The notes under the pieces: generated by a model
What the model saw: only the letters and a program-made list of their open reading frames with translations
Told to the model about the DNA's origin: nothing
Databases searched by the model: none
Program-made: the position numbers and the translations under genes
Shown here: positions 13,989-19,808 of the stretch, in pieces
Layout of the letters: every line of letters starts with the position of its first letter
Position numbering within the stretch: the first letter of the stretch is position 1
From: CAZGLR01 sp964526635
GTDB taxonomy: Bacteria; Zixibacteria; MSB-5A5; GN15; JAAZOE01
Length of the DNA: 19,808 nucleotides
Direction: 5' to 3'
NCBI GenBank assembly: GCA_964526635.1
Contig: CAZGLR010000063.1
Coordinates: 1 to 19,808, forward strand

Positions 13989-14411
13989 TTATATAAGCTT
14001 GTCTTGCTTTTTCCTTTTTTCCGCGACCGCTCCCTGGAGCCAGTCGATTATTTCAGTCGTGGTGGCGCCGGGGGTAAACAGGCGGGCAATACCCATACTC
14101 TGCAGTTTCTTGACGTCCTCATCGGGGATGATGCCGCCGCCAAACAGCAGGATATCCTCACCGCCTTTTTCCGCCAGCTTTTTCTGGATCGCGGGAAAAA
14201 GGGTCATGTGTGCCCCTGATAAAATGGAAACGCCGACCGCATCGGCATCTTCCTGGATTGCTGCAGTGACGATCTGATCGGGCGTCTGCCGCAGCCCGGT
14301 ATATATCACTTCCATACCGGCATCGCGCAGCGCCGCAGCAATGACTTTTATGCCCCGGTCATGACCATCGAGACCGGGTTTGGCCAATAAAACCCTGATT
14401 TTTTCTGCCAT
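13989..14411 (-). CDS. B12-binding small subunit of an acyl-CoA mutase (MCM C-terminal domain / IcmB type)
   Basis: A free cobalamin-binding Rossmann-like domain of 140 residues that pairs with a separate mutase large subunit. It begins RVLLAKPGLDGHDRGIKVIA, with the DxHxxG motif containing His17, the lower axial ligand of cobalt. SILSGAH and FGGGIIPDEDV then form the rest of the base-off B12 pocket. IcmB and archaeal-type MCM small subunits have this size. It lies 58 bases after the isobutyryl-type large subunit gene and is its natural partner. As the only such subunit in the window it may also serve the methylmalonyl-CoA mutase at 5812-7368. Confidence 0.95.
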   Translation of the reverse strand: MAEKIRVLLAKPGLDGHDRGIKVIAAALRDAGMEVIYTGLRQTPDQIVTAAIQEDADAVGVSILSGAHMTLFPAIQKKLAEKGGEDILLFGGGIIPDEDVKKLQSMGIARLFTPGATTTEIIDWLQGAVAEKRKKQDKLI

Positions 14412-14469
14412 AATCTCATTCCGCTAAAAAGTACGATGAGTGTTCCCTCCGGGTCAAGCGTCGCCGGAC

Positions 14470-16137
14470 TTAAAATATCGGTGGTTCGACGTATTCACCG
14501 AAGACCGGACGCATGGCATCCACTATCTCTCCCTCGGTGGCATACACACGAACACACTCCAGAATTGCCTTCATTGTGTTGCCGTCGCCTTTGGCGCACG
14601 CGGTCAAATCTTCGAGCGTCCGCTTCACTTTGTCATTATCACGCTGCGACTTGACCTTGTTGATACTTTCAAACTGCTCCTGGGCAGCTCTTTCATCGAT
14701 TTTGAGAACAGGGATATCGACATCGCTTTCCATGATAAAGTCGTTGATACCGACAATAATCCGTTCCTTCTTCTCGATTTCCTTTTGATACTGATAGGCT
14801 GATTTGGCTATTTCGCGCTGAAAATACCCCTCTTCGATACATTGCAAGACCCCGCCGCGGCGGTCGATCTCATCAAAATAGGCTTCGGCTTCAGCTTCGA
14901 TTTTATCGGTCATGTATTCGACAAAATACGATCCGGCCAGCGGATCGATGGTATTGGCCACACCGGTTTCGTGCATCAGGACCTGCTGCGTTCGCAGCGC
15001 CAGCAGGGCGGCCTTTTCCGATGGCAGCGCCAAAGTTTCATCCATCGAGTTGGTATGCAGTGACTGAGTACCGCCGAGCACCGCCGAAAGCGCTTCGTAG
15101 GCCGTGCGCATTAAATTGTTTTCCGGCTGCTGGGCGGTCAGTGAACAGCCCGCTGTCTGTGTATGAAACCGCAGCATCCAGCTTTTTTCATTTTTGGCGC
15201 CGTATTTATGCCGCATGCGGCGGGCATAGATGCGCCGTGCCGCTCGATACTTGGCGATTTCCTCAAAGAAATCCTGATGAGCGTTGAAAAAGAATGACAA
15301 CCGTGGGGCAAACCTGTCGACATCCATCCCGGCTTCTATCGCCGATTCAACATAGGTAAAGCCATCGGCCAGGGTAAAGGCCAACTCCTGAGCGGCAGTG
15401 GCGCCGGCTTCGCGAATGTGATAGCCGGAAATCGAGATGGTATTCCATTTCGGGACATGATCAGCGCAGAATTGCATCATGTCGGTAATCAGACGAATCG
15501 AGGGCTCCGGAGGATAAATCCATTCTTTCTGCGCGATATACTCCTTGAGAATGTCGTTTTGCAGGGTGCCATTGAGTTTCTCCGAGGATATTCCCTTGTT
15601 TTCGGCGGCAGCGATATACATGGCCAGCAGAATCGAGGCCGGAGAGTTGATTGTCATCGACGTCGATATTTTACCGAGGTCGATGCCATCGAAAATAAGT
15701 TCCATATCGGCCAGTGAATCGACCGCCACGCCACACATGCCGACTTCACCGAGGCTGCGCTCATGATCCGAGTCATACCCCATCAGGGTCGGCAGATCGA
15801 ATGCCACCGAAAGCCCGTTCTGGCCCTGTGACAGCAGATAATGATATCTCTGGTTGGTTTGGCGCGGCGTGCCCATGCCGGAGAACTGACGGATCGTCCA
15901 CATCCTGCCGCGATACATGGTGCGATGCACACCACGGGTATAGGGATACTCTCCGGGAAATCCTATTTTTTCAAAGAAGTCGTTTCCGCTGATCGCATCC
16001 GGGCCGTAGAGGATACCGAGGTCGTCACCGGATACGGTCATGAACCGTGGTCGGGAATTTTGCGGCATGGCATCGGCTTCTTTCTGCCAGTCAGCCCGTT
16101 GTTGCCGCAATTGCTCAAGGAATTTGTCGTCGAACAT
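14470..16137 (-). CDS. Isobutyryl-CoA mutase-like large subunit (methylmalonyl-CoA mutase family)
   Basis: Mutase TIM-barrel subunit of 555 residues with an N-terminal extension of about 35 residues over its paralogue at 5812-7368. Normal annotation would say methylmalonyl-CoA mutase. The substrate-determining positions are different: the RQF of MWTIRQFSG gives Phe85 where methylmalonyl-CoA mutase has Tyr89, and LKEYIAQKEW gives Gln203 where it has Arg207. The spacing is the same 118 residues. Phe plus Gln is the pair reported for isobutyryl-CoA mutase (Phe80/Gln198), and 555 plus 140 residues equals the IcmA/IcmB layout. Gln193 and His240 (SGYH) of the common active site are kept. Predicted role: isobutyryl-CoA to n-butyryl-CoA; another related acyl-CoA is possible. 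GGTGGAG precedes the ATG by eight bases. A strong promoter lies at 16182-16210. Confidence 0.9.
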   Translation of the reverse strand: MFDDKFLEQLRQQRADWQKEADAMPQNSRPRFMTVSGDDLGILYGPDAISGNDFFEKIGFPGEYPYTRGVHRTMYRGRMWTIRQFSGMGTPRQTNQRYHYLLSQGQNGLSVAFDLPTLMGYDSDHERSLGEVGMCGVAVDSLADMELIFDGIDLGKISTSMTINSPASILLAMYIAAAENKGISSEKLNGTLQNDILKEYIAQKEWIYPPEPSIRLITDMMQFCADHVPKWNTISISGYHIREAGATAAQELAFTLADGFTYVESAIEAGMDVDRFAPRLSFFFNAHQDFFEEIAKYRAARRIYARRMRHKYGAKNEKSWMLRFHTQTAGCSLTAQQPENNLMRTAYEALSAVLGGTQSLHTNSMDETLALPSEKAALLALRTQQVLMHETGVANTIDPLAGSYFVEYMTDKIEAEAEAYFDEIDRRGGVLQCIEEGYFQREIAKSAYQYQKEIEKKERIIVGINDFIMESDVDIPVLKIDERAAQEQFESINKVKSQRDNDKVKRTLEDLTACAKGDGNTMKAILECVRVYATEGEIVDAMRPVFGEYVEPPIF

Positions 16138-16181
16138 GAATCTATCTCCACCCGTATAACGCTAAGCTGTCGTAAGCCAGC

Positions 16182-16210
16182 AATATACGTACTCGAGGGC
16201 AAAATATCAA
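16182..16210 (-). promoter_or_regulatory. Promoter of the isobutyryl-type mutase genes
   Basis: On the minus strand TTGATA (16210-16205, 5/6) is followed after exactly 17 bases by TATATT (16187-16182, 5/6). Transcription would begin near 16175, about 38 bases before the ATG at 16137. The -35 overlaps the meaB stop codon, so the mutase genes can be transcribed independently of recJ-meaB. Confidence 0.6.
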
Positions 16211-17151
16211 GTCACCCCTTTATACTTGTCGTAGAGCCGCTGCCCGGCCGAAAAGGGATCTTCGTCACCGGCCAGAATACGATCTACGATATCATCGAGA
16301 ACACCTTCGCCCAGAACCGTACGCGCAATATCAGCATTGACCAGACGGCTGATCACCTGCTCGACTTTATGCCGAATCTGCAGCCCGCGCTTTTTTTCCA
16401 GTTCGCCCGATTCTTTCAAATAAGCGATGTGTTCGTATATTTTTTCCAGCAGTTCATCGATACCGACATTTTTGATCGCCTGTGTCTGGATAATCGGAAT
16501 CCACCACATGCCCATCGTCGATTTCATTTCCAGTGCCGACTTCAAGTCGTAAACCATCTGTTCCGCCCCGGCCCGATCAGATTTATTGACCACAAAGAGA
16601 TCGGCAATTTCCATCAGGCCGGCCTTGAGAGCCTGAATCGCATCGCCCGATTCCGGAACCAGCGTGACCACGACAGAATCGCAGTTGTCGATAATATCGA
16701 GTTCCATCTGGCCGACACCGACCGTTTCGATCAGCACGGTATCAAACCCGAAGGCGTCAAATGCCACCACAACATTTGAAGTCGCCTCCGCCAGCCCGCC
16801 GGTCCAGCCCCGGCTGCCCATGGACCGAATATACACGCCCTTGTCTTTAGGAATGTCCTGCATGCGAAGACGGTCCCCGAGGAGAGCGCCGCCGGTAAAT
16901 GGTGACGACGGGTCAACGCAGATTATCGCCACCCGGCGCCCGGCCTCGGCCAGCAGGGTGGCCAGCCGGTTCACCAGCGATGATTTGCCGGCTCCGGGCG
17001 GGCCGGTAATGCCGATCCGGTAGATACCGCTGCGGGTGCGATACATCCGTGATAAAAGTTCCTGGAATCCCTCGGTTCTGTTTTCGATGTGGCTGATGAT
17101 GCGGGACAGGGCGATTTCCGAACCATTTTGAAACTGCGAGTAAAGCGACAT
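16207..17151 (-). CDS. meaB: MeaB/ArgK-family GTPase, chaperone of B12-dependent acyl-CoA mutase
   Basis: P-loop GTPase that gates cofactor loading and protects or reactivates adenosylcobalamin mutases. The 314-residue product has the Walker A motif GPPGAGKSS (50-58), the switch segment VDPSSPFTGGALLGDR (79-94), ETVGVGQ (142-148) and the guanine-specificity motif NKSD (189-192), all in MeaB style. The C-terminal dimerisation arm (about 240-314) is present. Its ATG follows the recJ TAG with no gap (TAGATG), suggesting reinitiation. The mutase genes follow 70 bases downstream from their own promoter, so MeaB may serve both mutases. Confidence 0.96.
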   Translation of the reverse strand: MSLYSQFQNGSEIALSRIISHIENRTEGFQELLSRMYRTRSGIYRIGITGPPGAGKSSLVNRLATLLAEAGRRVAIICVDPSSPFTGGALLGDRLRMQDIPKDKGVYIRSMGSRGWTGGLAEATSNVVVAFDAFGFDTVLIETVGVGQMELDIIDNCDSVVVTLVPESGDAIQALKAGLMEIADLFVVNKSDRAGAEQMVYDLKSALEMKSTMGMWWIPIIQTQAIKNVGIDELLEKIYEHIAYLKESGELEKKRGLQIRHKVEQVISRLVNADIARTVLGEGVLDDIVDRILAGDEDPFSAGQRLYDKYKGVT

Positions 17152-18906
17152 CTACGGGGCGTTTCCTCTGATAAGTTCGCCGGCATCGAATTTAATATCT
17201 TTGACGCGCAATTGAATACGGGTGACGCCATTCCAGTGATTGTACTCGATGACATAAACCATGTCGATCGTCCCGGCCCGCATATTCAACGGCCGAACCA
17301 TGTCGCCAAAGCCAAAACCGATAACATCGAACACTTTGGAACCTTTGGATACTTTCATCTTCAGATGGTTTTTACCAACCAGATAAGGAGTACCGACCAC
17401 TTCCAGATTGCGGGTCAAAAAGACCGGACGCATGTTCATAGGTCCGAAAGGACTGAATAATTCCAGCGTTTCCATGAACGCATCGTCGATCGTATCGAGA
17501 TCCAGATCCGAATCGATAAAGAGCTTGGAGATCAGGTCTTCCCGCGACAACATCCGTTCAGAAACCTCAATGAGCCGTTTGCGGAAGGCTTCGACATTGT
17601 GCGGGGCAATCGTCAATCCAGCGGCGTATTTATGGCCGCCATAGCGCAACAGGAGATCTTCGCACTCCTTGAGCGCTTCGGTCAGATGAAACCCGGGAAT
17701 AGAACGGGCCGAACCTTTGCCTTCACCGTTGTCAATAGCGATCAGCACGGTTGGTAGATGGTACCTCTCGACCAGACGCGAGGCCACAATGCCGATGACT
17801 CCGAGATGCCATCCTTCGGAGGCCAGCACGATAGCGCGATCCTTTTTCAAATCACAGACATGCTTGATCTGCGCCATCGCCTCCTTGAGGGTGGCCTCAT
17901 CAATGCTCTTGCGCCGTTTGTTTTCATTATCCAGCTCGCGGGCGATTTCCTGGGCCAGGGTTTCATCGCGCGTGGTCAACAACTTAATGGCATGGCTGGC
18001 ATCACCCAGCCGCCCAATGGCATTGATGCGCGGGGCCAAAACAAAAACCACCTGCCCGGTGGCGATTTCCTTGCCCATGAGGCCGGAAACAAATGTAAGT
18101 GACTTGAGACCCGGCTTGGTCGTGCGGGCGATCTGCCGGAAACCATAATGGGTCAGAGTACGGTTCTCGCCCAGCAGAGGCACAATATCGGCTGATGTCC
18201 CCAGAGCGACGAGATCGAGGTGTTCCTCCAGATCACGTTCATCCTGCCCCAGACGGCGATACAGGGCCTGGGCCAGTTTGAAGGCAACTCCGACACCGGA
18301 TAACTCGGCCAGATCATAGGGACAGTTATCCTGCTTGGGATTGACCAGCGCTACAGCCTTGGGCAGTCTGTCTCCGGTTTCATGGTGATCGGTGACAATA
18401 CAATCAATGCCCTGTTCCCGGGCAAATTCTATTTCCTCCACCGCCGTGGTACCAGTATCAACCGTGACAATCAACGACACACCCCGGTTTTTGGCCTCCA
18501 GAATGCCCTCATGTGTCAGGCCGTAACCTTCCGTCAAACGATTCGGCAGGTAAAACTCAACCTGGGCGCCGAGCCGGTTGAAAACCAGGTAGAGCAGTGC
18601 CGTCGCAGTGATGCCGTCGACATCATAATCCCCGTATACCATGATTCGTTCGTTTTCCCGCAACGCATCGGTAAGGCGATCAATAGCGCCATCCATCCCC
18701 TTGAGAATAAAGGGATCAGAGAGATCTTCCATGCGTGGTCGGATAAACTTCTGGATTTTATTGATATCGTCGATGCGGCGGTTTATCAGGATTTTGACAA
18801 TTGGTCGCGGCAGATCGAATTCGGCGGCTATCTCGCTGACCAACTGATCCGGTGGATCCAAGGCAAGTACCCATTGCTGAGTGACTTTGGTATCACTCCA
18901 GGTCAT
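17152..18906 (-). CDS. recJ: Single-stranded-DNA-specific exonuclease RecJ
   Basis: 5'-3' exonuclease acting on single-stranded DNA in recombination and repair. The 584-residue product has the DHH phosphoesterase core, with DYDVDG (93-98), VDTGTTAVEE (149-158) and TDHHETG (172-178). It also has the DHHA1 domain with GSARSI (398-403) and GGHKYAAGL (423-431), and a C-terminal OB-like domain. The frame stays open to 18978, but the extra residues are a reading of the RNase P RNA gene. The real start is the ATG at 18906, with TAGGAA at eight bases, in MTWSDTKVTQQWVL. Length is normal for RecJ. It begins 24 bases after the end of rnpB with no terminator between them, so it may be cotranscribed with that RNA. 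Confidence 0.96.
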   Translation of the reverse strand: MTWSDTKVTQQWVLALDPPDQLVSEIAAEFDLPRPIVKILINRRIDDINKIQKFIRPRMEDLSDPFILKGMDGAIDRLTDALRENERIMVYGDYDVDGITATALLYLVFNRLGAQVEFYLPNRLTEGYGLTHEGILEAKNRGVSLIVTVDTGTTAVEEIEFAREQGIDCIVTDHHETGDRLPKAVALVNPKQDNCPYDLAELSGVGVAFKLAQALYRRLGQDERDLEEHLDLVALGTSADIVPLLGENRTLTHYGFRQIARTTKPGLKSLTFVSGLMGKEIATGQVVFVLAPRINAIGRLGDASHAIKLLTTRDETLAQEIARELDNENKRRKSIDEATLKEAMAQIKHVCDLKKDRAIVLASEGWHLGVIGIVASRLVERYHLPTVLIAIDNGEGKGSARSIPGFHLTEALKECEDLLLRYGGHKYAAGLTIAPHNVEAFRKRLIEVSERMLSREDLISKLFIDSDLDLDTIDDAFMETLELFSPFGPMNMRPVFLTRNLEVVGTPYLVGKNHLKMKVSKGSKVFDVIGFGFGDMVRPLNMRAGTIDMVYVIEYNHWNGVTRIQLRVKDIKFDAGELIRGNAP

Positions 18907-18930
18907 GACGAGATTCCTATTGGTAGGGTA

Positions 18931-19300
18931 AAAAGCAGGACATAAGCCGGGTTCTGTGTGCCCGTGGGCCACGGTCATCTATCTGGGGATACAGTTGCCT
19001 GTATCCTCACGCGGCCTACCCGGAAGTACAATCGAGGCGAGCCGACCTCATCCTTCCCTATTTGGCCTTGCTCCGGGTGGGGTTTGTCCCGATACCCTGT
19101 CTCCAGGATATCGCGTGGTCTCTTACACCACGTTTTCACCATTGCCGCCGCTTCTTTCGAAGCGGGTAGGCTGTTATTTTCTGCGACACTTTCCGTCGGA
19201 TCGCTCCGCCCCCGTGTTACGGGGCACCCTGGCTCTGTGGAGCCCGGACTTTCCTCATCATACGTTTAGATCATATGACGCGACCGTTTCTCCTGCTTTT
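18931..19300 (-). ncRNA. rnpB: RNase P RNA, bacterial type A
   Basis: The catalytic RNA that matures tRNA 5' ends. On the minus strand the 5' end AAAAGCAGGA (19300-19291) and 3' end TCCTGCTTTT (18940-18931) are perfect complements: helix P1. Conserved blocks appear in order. GAGGAAAGTCCGGGCTCCA (19257-19239) is the P4 5' strand. CAGGGTGCC follows, then GGTGTAAGAGACCAC, the J-region block. The terminal ACAGAACCCGGCTTATGTC contains the P4 3' strand. The length of about 370 bases is normal for type A. Several chance reading frames cover this stretch on both strands and should be ignored. Confidence 0.97.
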
Positions 19301-19312
19301 TACCACAGTCTA

Positions 19313-19340
19313 TTTATATACAACAACACAATTTTTTCAA
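19313..19340 (-). promoter_or_regulatory. Promoter of rnpB
   Basis: On the minus strand TTGAAA (19340-19335) is followed after 16 bases by TATAAA (19318-19313). This predicts a start a few bases upstream of helix P1. It lies just past the guaB stop codon, in an AT-rich stretch of about 40 bases. Confidence 0.55.
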
Positions 19341-19342
19341 CG

Positions 19343-19808
19343 TTACCGTTGGCGCTGATAATTCGGCGCCTCTTTTGAAATCGCGACACTATGGGGGTGA
19401 GATTCGGCCACACCCGCCGCTGTTATTCTAACAAAGCGGGCTTTGTCGTGCAACTCTTTTAAATTGGCTGCCCCGACAATCCCCAGACCGGCCCGAACAC
19501 CACCGATCAGTTGATGGATCGATCCGGCCACCGGTCCCTTGTGCGGGACCCGACCCTCGATTCCCTCCGGCACGAATTTCGATGCCGATGTGGTTCGTTC
19601 CTGAAAATACCGGTCTTTGCTGCCGCGCTTCATCGCTTCGACGGAACCCATACCGCGATAGGTCTTATAGGTCCGCCCTTCATACAAAACAGTCTCGCCG
19701 GGAGATTCATCGGTTCCGGCAAAAAGTGAACCGATCATAACAACCGCCGCCCCGGCATAGAGCAGTCTGTGATACTCGGTCCGGACGGTATCGGCTGTGG
19801 GGCGATAT
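19343..19808 (-). CDS. guaB: IMP dehydrogenase, C-terminal part (runs off the window)
   Basis: Oxidises IMP to XMP, the first committed step of GMP synthesis. About 155 codons are visible. MIGSLFAGTDESPGE, YKTYRGMGSVEAMKRGS (the mobile-flap side with RGMGS), DRYFQ, PEGIEGRVPHKG and FVRITAAGVAESHPHSV follow each other as in the C-terminal half of IMPDH, and the end KEAPNYQ matches the family. The visible upstream end is odd: where the phosphate-binding loop ADGGIR is expected, the frame reads ADTVRT, and this segment is about three residues shorter than in the E. coli protein. Catalytic Cys and CBS domains would lie outside the window. No ribosome-binding site or start can be judged. Confidence 0.93.
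   Translation of the reverse strand, partial: YRPTADTVRTEYHRLLYAGAAVVMIGSLFAGTDESPGETVLYEGRTYKTYRGMGSVEAMKRGSKDRYFQERTTSASKFVPEGIEGRVPHKGPVAGSIHQLIGGVRAGLGIVGAANLKELHDKARFVRITAAGVAESHPHSVAISKEAPNYQRQR

Noticed and set aside
15841..16779. 312-residue plus-strand open frame
   Set aside because: It lies opposite the strongly supported mutase and meaB genes and shows no domain of its own; it is a by-product of their codon use.
18907..18978. Upstream extension of recJ by 24 codons
   Set aside because: These codons read the 3' part of the RNase P RNA gene; the ATG at 18906 has a proper ribosome-binding site and the family's usual start.
18956..19378. Plus-strand open frames across the RNase P RNA
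   Set aside because: The sequence is fully explained by the rnpB structure on the other strand.
1..19808. CRISPR arrays, tRNAs, insertion sequences, phage genes
   Set aside because: Looked for on both strands; no regularly spaced repeats, tRNA-like cloverleafs or transposase/integrase motifs were seen.

Overview
The window reads as a chromosomal segment of an uncultured-type Gram-negative bacterium with a facultative or anaerobic lifestyle. Moderately GC-rich coding sequence, an outer-membrane style lipoprotein, a class III (anaerobic) ribonucleotide reductase and a B12-dependent acyl-CoA mutase pathway fit a candidate phylum of the FCB/Zixibacteria kind. That placement is an impression from protein style, not a measured result.

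Left part (1-4830). The end of a response-regulator receiver domain (+) faces a dCMP deaminase gene (-). Divergent from the latter is a small low-molecular-weight phosphatase/ArsC-like gene (+). A gene-free stretch of about 516 bases follows. It carries a sigma70-type promoter whose -10 lies inside a NrdR-like box, a second box exactly 31 bp further on, and a long inverted repeat in the predicted leader. It precedes nrdD and nrdG. The theme here is dNTP supply.

Centre and right (4846-17151, all minus strand, transcribed right to left). This is an acyl-CoA / propionyl-CoA block. From the right: meaB (G-protein chaperone of B12 mutases), a mutase large subunit with the active-site residues of isobutyryl-CoA mutase, a free B12-binding small subunit, and an acyl-CoA dehydrogenase. 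After a terminator-like hairpin come a metallo-beta-lactamase-fold hydrolase, the carboxyltransferase subunit of propionyl-CoA carboxylase, an AT-rich Mrr-type restriction endonuclease, biotin carboxylase, biotin carrier protein, a second mutase large subunit with true methylmalonyl-CoA mutase residues, an unknown lipoprotein and methylmalonyl-CoA epimerase. A bidirectional terminator separates this block from nrdG. Together PCC, epimerase and mutase interconvert propionyl-CoA and succinyl-CoA. The other mutase and the dehydrogenase would feed in isobutyryl/butyryl-CoA, for example from branched-chain amino acids or fatty acids.

Right end (17152-19808, minus strand). recJ abuts meaB. The RNase P RNA gene (rnpB) lies 24 bases upstream of recJ with its own promoter. 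The C-terminal part of guaB (IMP dehydrogenase) runs off the window.

No tRNA, CRISPR array, insertion sequence or phage gene was recognised. The most notable points are the two mutases with different predicted substrates but only one local B12 subunit, the promoter/NrdR/leader-RNA arrangement in front of nrdD, and the restriction gene lodged inside a carboxylase operon.
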